Positions 1-21,400 of a DNA stretch of 22,500 nucleotides are shown here, piece by piece. The DNA comes from Chrysomallon squamiferum (taxonomy: Eukaryota; Mollusca; Gastropoda; Neomphalida; Peltospiridae). Positions within the stretch are counted from its first letter, which is position 1, and the number at the start of each line of letters is the position of its first letter. The notes beneath the pieces were generated by a model, which was not told the DNA's origin, did no database searches, and saw only the letters and a program-made list of their open reading frames with translations. The stretch is from positions 35,525,732 through 35,548,231 of the forward strand of contig CM022672.1 of the NCBI GenBank assembly GCA_012295275.1, in the 5' to 3' direction. Position numbers and translations under genes: made by a program.

Positions 1-85
1 CACGATATTCAGTAGATTTATTCTCCAGTATTCAGTAGTATTTATTCTCCAGTATTCAGTAGATTTATTCTTCAGTATTCAGGGA
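1..85. repeat. 23-24-bp tandem repeat cut by the window edge
   Basis: TATTCAGTAG-ATTTATTCTCCAG units recur about 3.5 times with small changes (TATTTATT, TTCTTCAG). Confidence 0.85.
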
Positions 86-957
86 TTTCTTGTGAATTCT
101 AATAATTTAAGCACGTTTTTTTTTATTTTTTTTTTTATTGCATGTTTTGGTTAGTTAATTTATGAAAAGGTATCATAAAGATATTGAAGTAGCATTACCA
201 ATAAATCTGAAAAAAAAAAAAAAAAAAAAAAATAAACTGTCCTTAAACCACTTATTCAAAAATATATATATATATTTATTTACCACCTGAACTACGATGA
301 ACAAACTATGAGAGAGATATGGTATATACATTTTTCTGTGCATGTAGGGTTAGGCAAGGGTAAAAAGGTTGAGAAACGCTGATACACAATAACAATAGAA
401 AAAAAGATATATAAGTGATAAAACAGTAAAGAAAAAAGTGTGTATGTATCTACATGTTACAGTCAAACTAGTCCCAAGACCGCCAGGCGTTTGGCAAAAT
501 GACTAAAACGTGCAGGATTAGAACAAGCGATACTGAACTAGACTCTAGTCACTGCAACATATATTTATTATTATTATTACCACCTTTATCTTTTTTATCA
601 TTTATATATCTTTTTTCTTTTTATATATATCAGGATTTAGTTTTAATTGTGTACGTTATTCTTTTCTTTTTTCCATTGTATGTATCAGTGGTATACAATT
701 GATTAATAATCAACAGAAACCAGTTCATACTTTTTTTTTTTACGTTACCTTATATGCGCGCGCGCACACAGACACTCTGTAGAAAATTACTTTGTACAGT
801 TCGAAGCACGCAGTTCATTGTTAATGTTTAATAATTTTTAATACAAAACGTTTTAGCGATTTGCCAGCGAGCAGAATTACTCTGTTCAAATCAATTCTGT
901 GACCAGAAACCGTAAAATAAACTAACGTTTTATTTGTATGCTCATAATAGAATCAGC
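86..957. other. AT-rich sequence without a recognisable gene
   Basis: It has a poly-A tract at about 211-232 and a (TA) tract at about 260-275. The 67-codon frame at 499-702 is a Leu/Phe/Tyr-rich product of T-rich DNA. Confidence 0.6.
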
Positions 958-1000
958 GTAAAAAAAAAAAAATAATAATTTAAAAAGACATAAAAAAAAA

Positions 1001-1050
<50 letters not shown>

Positions 1051-1070
1051 TTAAAAAGACATAAAAAAAA

Positions 1071-1101
<31 letters not shown>

Positions 1102-1157
1102 TAATAATCATAATAATAATAAATAATAATGAATAAATTAATAAATAAGTAAAAATA
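958..1157. repeat. AAT/AAAT low-complexity tract
   Basis: Two copies of a block combining poly-A, TTTAAAAAGACATAAAAAAA, (AAAT) and (AAT) runs stand in tandem. Confidence 0.85.
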
Positions 1158-1634
<477 letters not shown>

Positions 1635-1840
1635 CCCTTTTTATGTTTTTTATTATTATTTTTACTTTTCGTGATTAGGAAACAGCTACATAAAAAAACT
1701 CTAGCTTTATTATAAGACTGTTTTATTTGATTTTTATCAGTTTTCTTCTTCTTTTTTTTTTATCCCAGCATTATGAATTTTAGTTAATTTATATTGTTTA
1801 ATGGATTTTATTACCTCAGTGATTTTGTTGGTTTGTTTTT

Positions 1841-1974
1841 TACCGCAGTTAGAAAGCAATCGAAGTTTGTTTTCTGAAGTGCTCGGGTTATCCGTGGGTT
1901 ATTTTTTTGAGGATTTGTCCATCATCCAAATTAATCATCTTTCTCCTCTTCTTTCTGTCTTTCTGTATACAAAC
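1841..1974. repeat. Dispersed repeat, copy 1
   Basis: It shares GTTAGAAAGCAATCGAAGTT, TTGAGGAT-TGTCC-AGCATCCAAA-like and TCTCCTCTTCTTTCTGTC blocks with 15394-15560, in the same order and orientation. Each copy has a T-run and ends beside a (TAA) tract. No protein or terminal repeats are seen. It may be a short non-autonomous mobile element. Confidence 0.6.

Positions 1975-2032
<58 letters not shown>
1975..2032. repeat. (TAA)n microsatellite
   Basis: About 19 uninterrupted TAA units, directly following dispersed repeat copy 1. Homopolymeric Asn or Leu frames here are artefacts. Confidence 0.97.
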
Positions 2033-2533
2033 TTTTTGTTGTTGTTATTGTTACTATTATTAGCATGGACCAATGATTTAAAAAAAGAAGAAGTAGGAAA
2101 CTCATTGTTTGCATACATCATAGTACATGTTTTAGAAGATGAATGCTTTTTATTTTAGCGAACGAGAGTGAAAATTTAATTTTAATAAAAACATTTATAA
2201 GGCCTGTTGACGGACCTTTAATTTTTTTTTTTTATATTTTTTTTTTAAATTTCTGTTGTAAAACTGCATTAAGCGTTATACTGAATGTGTCAGGGCAAAC
2301 ATTCAAATAACACGTGATCAGTTTGCTTTTTACATGTCAGTACGACCTCTAATGCATTGAAAATGGAAATAGTTATATAAAAAAAGAATTATAATGGTTT
2401 CAAGTATCGTTTTACAACTTCGTACTCAGAGCTGTCTACTATGGAGTTTTAGCAGAGTAACGCGTCCACATTATGGTACATAATGAGAATAGTTATCCTC
2501 ATATTCAAGCGCCAGTATCTTTAAAATTATTTA

Positions 2534-2534
<1 letters not shown>
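2033..2534. other. AT-rich sequence without a recognisable gene
   Basis: No coding or RNA feature is visible. Confidence 0.6.

Positions 2535-2585
<51 letters not shown>
2535..2585. repeat. (TTA)n microsatellite
   Basis: About 17 uninterrupted units. Confidence 0.97.
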
Positions 2586-3465
2586 TTTTCAGGCTTGCGA
2601 CGTCGTAATAATATCTGAAAAAAAAAAAAAAAAAGTACGAAACGTGTACGAGATGGAATGACGTCAAACTTACCCCAAAAACAAAAACGAAAAAAGGTTT
2701 CGATCTTTGCAGCAATTTCTACTCAGTAATAGACATCTATGTATACGAGGCATTGATTAAATGGCATATTTCCCCAAATTACCTTTAATAATCCATGTAC
2801 AATTGATTGGATTATGAAGGAATACGTATTAAAATTTTATATACTAATAGGCGTTCGATGCTGCCATCTTGGATTTCGATCGGAAGTTTCCGTGAGCTCA
2901 CCGAAAGTTTTAAACTACCAAATTAAATTATTTTGCGTCCATTTTTCAGAACTTTTTATGACTTACATTCATAAAGGTAAGGATAGTTGTTCATATTACC
3001 AAACCACGATGTCACGAACATTTTCTAATTACTTTTTCAATTTAATCAAACTTTTCAAACTGGATTATTTTTGTGTAAATGCGTGCATAATAATCTGAAA
3101 TTATAATTCGGAATGAGATTAATGTTTTAACTTTTGTAGTTATGTTCCCCCTGTAAAAACCCAGCAGAATAAGAACATTTATAGGTTGTTTGTACCCATT
3201 AAATCGGCGAAATGTCTTGAGGCTTTTTTTCCGTGACGTAATTTGTGCCATTACGAGTTATCGTTCCTGTTGGTCCATGCTACTATTATTGTTACAACGT
3301 GCGCACTACACCAGTAATCTTGTAGTTCGTATTAGAGTTCGCCGACACACATAGATCGACACAGAATATTCAATGACGTCATTTAACCCCGGGTCAAATA
3401 CGCAATAATATCACACAGATTAATACATGTATACCTCCTGCTTCTTCGACAGAACACGTTATTTT
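2586..3465. other. Left flank of the duplicated block, no recognisable gene
   Basis: Base composition is more even than around it. TGACGTCA palindromes lie at 2659-2666 and 3374-3381. A 94-codon frame at 2814-3098 has no recognisable domain or exon signals. Confidence 0.5.
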
Positions 3466-3810
3466 TTTTTTCATCACAATTTAAAAAAAAATCATTTAAT
3501 AGCGAAGAAATAAAAAAAAGGTTAAAATTACTTTCATAAATGGCGAAAGAACAAACAATAAATAAAAAACAGAATTAAAATGTTTTACATAAAAAAGCTA
3601 ATTACTATCAAACTTTACGTGCGTGACACATAAAACAACATAAAAGAACTAAACATCATAATATATATTTTTATTTGTATAAATACCGTAATAAAAAAAT
3701 GAATAAAACAGAAAAAGAATAAAAGAAAGAAAATAAATAAAAATAAGAATTAAAAAACAGCAACAAAGATCAAATTATTAAATAAATTAGTAGTTTTGTG
3801 TTTGCACGAT

Positions 3811-3845
<35 letters not shown>

Positions 3846-3951
3846 ACATCATCAAAGAACTGTAGTCCATGTTTATAATGATTGTAAACCTGATATTAAA
3901 ACTGAATAAAAACAGTTCGGAGTAATAAGGAGATATTTTACATGTAGAAAT
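3466..3951 (-). other. 3' UTR and flank of copy A, start of the duplicated block
   Basis: The sequence from about 3471 (TCATCACAATTT) to the stop codon aligns with 17922-18417. It includes a (TG) run at 3812-3842 and, on the gene strand, an AATAAA at 3670-3675, about 280 nt after the stop, that could be the polyadenylation signal. Confidence 0.7.
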
Positions 3952-14609
<10,658 letters not shown>

Positions 14610-14765
14610 CTAATTCGAGTATTGTTTACCTGTGTTTTCAGGTTGCTAAGTTACCCGTGGCGGCGAGACGTGAATGAATCCAGCTGTAGAGTCATGATTC
14701 TCTTTTACTGAGTTATACAGTACGTAAACAAACACAATGGAATCAGTTGCGAAATATCCACAAGT
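14610..14765 (-). promoter_or_regulatory. Likely 5' UTR and promoter region of copy A
   Basis: This sequence lies directly upstream of the proposed start codon. It is somewhat richer in GC than its surroundings (GTCTCGCCGCCACGG on the gene strand) and includes a 14-codon upstream frame at 14651-14695. No TATA box is evident. The call depends on exon 1 being correct. Confidence 0.3.
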
Positions 14766-14996
14766 CAGAATTAAAAAAAATGAAGGATACTCCGCTGAAA
14801 ACGTATTAAATTGGAGATGATAAATCAGAACAAAAGAAATTAAGATATAATCAGTTCAAAATTAATGAATTGCAGACGATAAATCAGAATAAAGGAAATG
14901 AAGATATACTCAATTCAAAACGTATTAATTGCAGGCAGTAAATCAGAATAAAAGAAGTGATGATATAATCAGTTCAGAATGTATTAACTGTTGACC
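14766..14996. repeat. 59-60-bp imperfect tandem repeat, four units
   Basis: CAGAA starts recur at 14766, 14826, 14885 and 14944. Units share GATAAATCAGAA, GAAGATATAATCAGTTCA and a GTATTAA block. It lies just upstream of the proposed first exon. Confidence 0.85.
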
Positions 14997-15393
14997 TGTC
15001 GGTGAAAAAAGATATTATATTTATCATATTGATGACGTCTATCCTTTTTATTTTAATTCTAAAATATCCTGTTATATATAAAAATATAGTCATCAGACAA
15101 TATTTTTCAACAGTCTGTGTTCCTTTATGTAATCAAAAGTTCGCTAAATTGCTACTATAACTACTACTATTACTAATATCAATAACAACAGCAATACTAT
15201 TACTAAAAATAATAATAATAAACAAATAAATAAAAGAAAACAAAAAAGAGGAATGTGCTATAATGAATTTTTTCATTGCATTTTTACTCTCTCTCTCTCT
15301 ACACACTGAACAAACAAAAACATAGCTTTCTATATAGATTCCATTTGAAGAAATGAGGTCATTTTTATTTTTATTTATTATTTTTTTTTTTTT
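14997..15393. other. AT-rich spacer
   Basis: I see no gene. It contains a short (CT) run near 15288-15299 and T-rich tracts. A 117-codon minus-strand frame crossing into the next feature is Lys- and Ser-rich from homopolymers and not credible. Confidence 0.6.
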
Positions 15394-15560
15394 AACCGCT
15401 GTTAGAAAGCAATCGAAGTTTATTTTGATATTAATTGCTCGAGGTTTTTTTTTTTTTTTTTTTTTTTTTGAGGATGTGTCGAGCATCCAAACTAATGCGT
15501 CATTCTCCTCTTCTTTCTGTCATTAAACACGTGTACGTACACAAACTTATAATAATAATA
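15394..15560. repeat. Dispersed repeat, copy 2
   Basis: This is the second copy of the sequence at 1841-1974, with an expanded poly-T at 15446-15468 and a trailing AATAATAATA. The offset between copies (about 13.55 kb) differs from the gene duplication offset (about 14.46 kb). It is therefore better read as an independent insertion than as part of the duplicated block. Confidence 0.6.
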
Positions 15561-16001
15561 CACAATTACATCATAAAGGTTAATACATATATATGAATAT
15601 TCATAAGCTGTCAAAAAGATGATTTACTTTTTAACTTGGTTTTTAATGTTTCTTTATTATGTGCTAATTATACGTAGCAGTTACTCACTTGTGAAAAACA
15701 AACTTGTAAAACTAAGCTAGACAGTCGTTCCTGATTCTTCTACAGAACACTTTAACTTCAGATATTTTTAATAAGTGCTGTATTTACATAAGATATTATT
15801 TGTAAAAACAAAGGATTATCGAGGTTTCCTGCCGAAATTAATTATTCTTAATAAAAGTCTTTTCTAACTGACAGTAATTTAAATACCCAATCATGTTTTA
15901 AAACTTATCATTATACTAATTGGTTAATGATTAGGAAAAAAAACAACACTTTTTTTGAATTTATGTTTTATTATTATTGTTTCATTATTGTTAGAAAGAT
16001 A

Positions 16002-16005
<4 letters not shown>
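15561..16005. other. AT-rich intergenic sequence
   Basis: No gene, repeat or regulatory signal stands out. Confidence 0.6.

Positions 16006-16088
<83 letters not shown>
16006..16088. repeat. (GA)n microsatellite
   Basis: This is an uninterrupted run of about 41 GA dinucleotides. Confidence 0.97.
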
Positions 16089-16091
<3 letters not shown>

Positions 16092-16610
16092 AGGTACAAA
16101 ACGAGATAATTATCTGAAAACAAACAGAGATGTTTAACACTAACTTTCCGTCAACTCTGGGCATAAAAACATTTTGTTGTATGTAAAGTGTTTTTTATAT
16201 TTATACTGGAAACAAAGATTCTCTTCCATGAATATGATAAATCATGATATATATATAGATATAGTAAAAGTTAAAATAAATCTGTCAGTTTAGAGAACTA
16301 AATGAAAGCAAACTCAAATTTAACAAACAAACAAAAAAAAAAAAAAAAAAAAAAAAAGCCACAATTGTTATACAAACTTTCTTTACATTTCTCACAATGA
16401 TTAAATTCAGTATTGGAAACGTCTGTATGAAAGATTTCAACTTTTATCTGTCAAATGATAATTATTTCATATATCATTAAAGAAAAATATTTAAAAAGTA
16501 AGAATTTAATTAAGAATAAAGTGTATTTTTTCATTCCACTGTGATAGAAAACAAGGGAAATTTCATTTGCAAATACAGAGAGCAGAGATCTAATTAATAT
16601 TTATAAAAAT
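16089..16610. other. AT-rich intergenic sequence with a poly-A tract
   Basis: A poly-A run lies at about 16333-16357. No coding signal is visible. Confidence 0.6.
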
Positions 16611-16840
16611 CTGATTGTTTAATACAACTGCATAAGAAACTATGATTGGTTGTTATCACTGTGTATAAGAATCTGATTGGCTAATATAACTGTATAAGAA
16701 ACACTGATTGGCTGGTATTAATATTTACAAGAATCTGATTGGTGGACATGATTGCATAACAAAATCTGATTGATTGGTTGTAACTTAAATAACACAATCT
16801 GACTGGCTGACATCAATGTTTATGAAAATCTGATTGGTCT
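16611..16840. promoter_or_regulatory. 31-bp periodic series of inverted CCAAT boxes
   Basis: CTGATTGG (CCAATCAG on the minus strand, a good NF-Y/CCAAT-box match) or a one-base variant recurs with the ATTGG element starting at 16614, 16645, 16676, 16707, 16738, 16769, 16802 and 16833. The spacings are 31, 31, 31, 31, 31, 33 and 31. The DNA between is more diverged (ATAAGAA and similar shared pieces). It is either an old 31-bp minisatellite or an enhancer-like cluster. It lies about 2 kb upstream of the proposed start of copy A and 1.6 kb beyond the end of copy B. Confidence 0.6.
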
Positions 16841-17268
16841 AATTTAAAATGGCATGTCTAACTCAATATGACAAGATTTTGAACAATGTCATAAACAAAT
16901 CATATATAAATAGTTTTTATATTTTCTGATCCTCTTTGCTTTTGTTCTTGAAGATGCTCATATCATTTGTCTGTTAGTGTTAGTAGAAAGGTAAATATAA
17001 CCATACAAACAACTTACTGATGTTTTCTATGTTAAAGAAATTAATATCACACATATCTATCTATAATTTCAGAAAATATGTATTATAAGGAAAGCTGTAT
17101 AATCTCAGAAAATTTTAGAAACTTTGTGAAATATCTTATTCGCTGAGGAAACTGGTAATGTCTGCAGCTACCAATCAGTAAAGAATTTCAAGATGGAGGT
17201 TTGATGATGACAAACCAGTTTGAGCAACAGAGATTTCTTCAAACTTTACAAATCTGAGTCCAGCCGTC
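16841..17268. other. Intergenic sequence, no feature
   Basis: AT-rich, with one more CCAATCAG near 17170 on the plus strand. No gene is seen. Confidence 0.5.
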
Positions 17269-17554
17269 CACTTGTCTGTCTACAGTTAGGTGTTTAATGT
17301 GAGTTTGCTCTTTTTACAAACACTTGTCTGTAGACAGTTGGGTGTTTAATGTGAGTTTGCTCTTTAGACAGTTGGGTGTTTAATGTGAGTTTGCTCTTTT
17401 TACAAACACTTGTCTGTAGACAGTTGGGTGTTTAATGTGAGTTTGCTCTTTTTACAAACACTTGTCTGTAGACAGTTGGGTGTTTAATGTGAGTTTGCTC
17501 TTTTTACAAACACTTGTCTGTAGACAGTTGGGTGTTTAATGCGAGTTTGCTCTG
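17269..17554. repeat. 52-bp tandem repeat, about six units
   Basis: CACTTGTCTG starts recur at 17269, 17321, 17407, 17459 and 17511. One unit between 17321 and 17407 has lost 18 bp (34-bp unit). The unit contains the inverted repeat CTGTCTACAG or CTGTAGACAG and TTTAATGTGAGTTTGCTC. Confidence 0.93.
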
Positions 17555-17920
17555 CAGGTGACCAGGTTTCTCGAGGATCATGACCAACTTTGGCCACATT
17601 AATTTCAGTTCAGTGATTAACAATATTTTCAGAAATTTTCACCAATTATACCTATTTCCTCATAATACATATTTCCTGTAATATACATATTAAAAACAAA
17701 TACTAAAAATTAGTAATAATAATAAGTAATTTTTTTTTACCAGTCATAAGTCATTCTATGAAAAAAACATAAAATGAAGAAAACAAAAAACAACAACAAC
17801 AAAACAAAACAAAACAAAATAAAAACAACAAACAAAAAGCATTGTTAAGAGATTTTTCAAGTTTTATACAAACTAAAACAAATTGTTTTTCACAGTCAGC
17901 ATCACAGTTATTATTAATTG
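17555..17920. other. AT-rich sequence at the duplication junction
   Basis: It contains A-rich CAAAACAAAACA stretches near 17790-17840. No gene is visible. It ends where similarity to 3466 onward begins. Confidence 0.55.
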
Positions 17921-18256
17921 TCATCACAATTTTTAAAAATATGATTTAAATAAGCTAAGGTTAAAATTACTTTCATAAATGGTGAAAGAACAAAGAATAA
18001 ATAAATAACAGAATTAAAATGTTACACATACAAAAGCTAATTACTGTCAAACTTTATGTGCGTAACACATAAAACAACATAAAAGAACTAAACATCATAA
18101 TATATGTTTTTATTTGTATAAATACCCTAATAAAAAGTTAACAAAACAAAACAGAAAAAGAACAAAAGAAAGAAAATAAATAAAAATAAGAATGAAAAAA
18201 ACAGCAACAAAAATCAAATTATGAAATAAATTAGTAGTTTTGTGTTTGCACGATCC

Positions 18257-18311
<55 letters not shown>

Positions 18312-18417
18312 ACATCATCAAAGAACTGTAGTCCATGTTTATAATGATTGTAAACCTGATATTAAAACTGAATAAAAACAGTTTGGAGTAATAAGGAGAT
18401 ATTTTACATGTAGAAAT
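17921..18417 (-). other. 3' UTR and flank of copy B
   Basis: It aligns with 3466-3951 but with scattered substitutions and indels and a longer (TG) run (18259-18309). The candidate AATAAA on the gene strand is at 18109-18114, in the same relative place. Confidence 0.7.
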
Positions 18418-18489
18418 CTACCACTGACGACTGTTCATGAACTGTTCAACGTCCTTGAAAACCTCGTCCACACTGCCGTCTGCCGCAAT
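18418..18489 (-). CDS. AK1: Adenylate kinase exon 6, copy B
   Basis: The 72-nt terminal exon has the same sequence as copy A exon 6, with the same acceptor and TAG stop. The 3' flank beyond it is similar to copy A but visibly diverged. Confidence 0.88.
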   Translation of the reverse strand: MAADGSVDEVFKDVEQFMNSRQW

Positions 18490-21400
18490 CTGAAAACATC
18501 ATCATAATAATAAATAATATATATATATATATATATAAACATGAACCTCACACACACGTTATAACATAGTCACACACACACACACTGACACACACACACA
18601 CACTGACACACAGACAAACATACACAGACACACACACACACACTGACACACAGACAATATTATACTATACAGACATACACACACTGACACACAGACACAT
18701 ATTATACTATACAGACATACACACACACAGATGCAGAGAGACATATCGGTAGATACACAAGGAAATGCTATGTGTTGTAAAAGAACTCTTTCTAGAAGAC
18801 AGTAGTATCTCCTACAAGATAAACCTATATCTTGTTATATAAGACAATGCTATGTGTTGTAAAAGAACTGTTTCTAGAAGAGAGTAGTATCTCCTACAAG
18901 ATAAACCTATATCTTGTTATATAAGACAATGCTATGTGTTGTAAAAGAACTCTTTCTAGAAGAGAGTAGTATCTCCTACAAGATAAACCTATATCTTGTT
19001 ATATAAGACAATGCTATGTCTCATGAGTATACTATGTGCTATAACAAAAAACAGTTTTCTTAATATAATATAAAATAGATTGTTATATCCTATAATAAAA
19101 CAGTATATCTTATAACTAAATTATTGTTGCTTCTTTATGTGAATACTCTACAAAAGGACTGCTTTCTATAACACAGTACTCTACAAAATAACTGCTCTAT
19201 CCTATAACTATGTTTTATAATAAAATACTAAACTGAATAACTAAATATTATATTCTATATAAGAAATACTGTATGCTGTACAAAAGATACAGAGAATACC
19301 GTCTCCTACAAGATAAACCTAGATATAAGACAATACTATCTGCTGTACAGATACAGAGAATACCGGCAAACTGCTGTACAGATACAGAGAAAACCTGTTT
19401 CTAGAAGAGAGTAGTATCTCCTACAAGATAAACCTATACTTGTTATATAAGACAATGAGAGAAAAGAACTGTTTCTAGAAGAGAGTTTCTCCTACAGATA
19501 CAGATATAAGAAATGCTACTGTTTCTAGAAGAGAGTCTGATAAACCTATATCTTACAGATACAGAGAATACCGTCTGCTGTACAGTATACAGAAGATAAA
19601 CCTATAAACCTCTGCTGTACAGATACAGTGTTGTTAATACCTGTCTGCTGTACAGATACAGAGAATATATAAGACCGTCTGCTATGTGCTACAGAAAACA
19701 GTTTTTCTTAGAATAAAATAGATTGTTATATCTGCTTTACAGCTTCTTTATGATACAGAGAATACCGTCTGCTGTACAGATACAGAGAATACCGTCTGCT
19801 GCACAGATACAGAGAATACCGTCTGCTGTACAGATACAGAGAATACTGTCTGCTGTACAGATACAGAGAATACCGTCTGCTGTACAGATACAGAGAATAC
19901 CGTCTGCTGTACAGATACAGAGAATACCGTCTGCTGTACAGATACAGAGAATACCGTCTGCTGTACAGATACAGAGAATACCGTCTGCTTTACAGATACA
20001 GAGAATACCGTCTGCTTTACAGATACAGAGAATACCGTCTGCTGTACAGATACAGAGAATACCGTCTGCTGTACAGATACAGGGAATACCGTCTGCTGTA
20101 CAGATACAGAGAATACCGTCTGCTGTACAGATACAGAGAATACCGTCTGCTGTACAGATACAGAGAATACCGTCTGCTGTACAGATACAGATACAGATAA
20201 AGAATACCGTCTGCTGTACAGATACAGAGAATACCGTCTGCTTTACAGATACAGAGAATACCGTCTGCTGTACAGATACAGAGAATACCGTCTGCTGTAC
20301 AGATACAGAGAATACCGTCTGCTGTACAGATACAGAGAATACCGTCTGCTGTACAGATACAGAGAATACCGTCTGCTGCACAGATACAGGAATACCGTCT
20401 GCTGTACAGATACAGAGAATACCGTCTGCTGTACAGATACAGAGAATACCGTCTGCTGTACAGATACAGAGAATACCGTCTGCTGTACAGATACAGAGAA
20501 TACTGTCTGCTTTATAGATACAGAGAATACTGTCTGCTGTACAGATACAGAGAATACCGTCTGCTGTATACATACAGGGAATACTGTCTGCTTTATAGAT
20601 ACAGAGAATACTGTCTACTTTATAGATACAGGGAATACTGTCTGCTGTACAGATACAGGGAATACTGTCTACTTTACAGATATAGGGAATACTGTCTGCT
20701 ATACAGATACAGGGAATACTGTCTACTTTATAGATACAGGGAATACTGTCTGCTGTACAGATACAGGGAATACTGTCTACTTTACAGATATAGGGAATAC
20801 TGTCTGCTGTACAGATACAGGGAATACTGTCTGCTGTATAGATACAGGGAATACTGTCTGCTGTACAGATACAGGGAATACTGTCTGCTGTACAGATACA
20901 GGGAATACTGTCTGCTGTACAGATACAGGGAATACTGTCTGCTGTACAGATACAGGGAATACTGTCTGCTGTACAGATACAGAGAATACTGTCTGCTGTA
21001 CAGATACAGGGAATACTGTCTGCTGTACAGATACAGAGAATACTGTCTGCTGTATAGATACAGGGAATACTGTCTGCTTTACAGATATAGGGAATACTGT
21101 CTGCTGTACAGATACAGGGAATACTGTCTGCTGTATAGATACAGGGAATACTGTCTGCTGTACAGATACAGGGAATACTGTCTGCTGTACAGATACAGGG
21201 AATACTGTCTGCTGTACAGATACAGAGAATACTGTCTGCTGTATAGATACAGGGAATACTGTCTACTTTACAGATACAGAGAATACTGTCTGCTGTACAG
21301 ATACAGGGAATACTGTCTACTTTACAGATACAGAGAATACTGTCTGCTGTACAGATACAGAGAATACTGTCTCCTGTACAGATAAAGGGAATACTTGTTT

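Noticed and set aside
1888-2158. Poly-Leu and poly-Asn frames
   Set aside because: They are encoded by the (TAA) microsatellite and T-rich DNA.
2814-3098. 94-codon plus-strand open frame
   Set aside because: No recognisable domain, signal peptide or splice context is seen. The length is within chance expectation for AT-rich DNA with few competing features.
14651-14695. A 14-codon minus-strand frame as the true N-terminus of copy A, spliced at GTAACT
   Set aside because: Splicing at that donor leaves two bases over, which would put exon 2 out of frame. It is better regarded as a possible upstream frame.
17555-17615. Possible exon beginning after GCTCTGCAG (VTRFLEDHDQLWPH)
   Set aside because: The frame is only 14 codons before a stop and matches no family I know. 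The reverse strand is no better.
19723-20573. 264-278-codon repetitive frames on both strands
   Set aside because: They arise from the 27-bp period within intron 5 of copy B. Both strands are equally open and no start context, domain or non-repeat coding portion is present.
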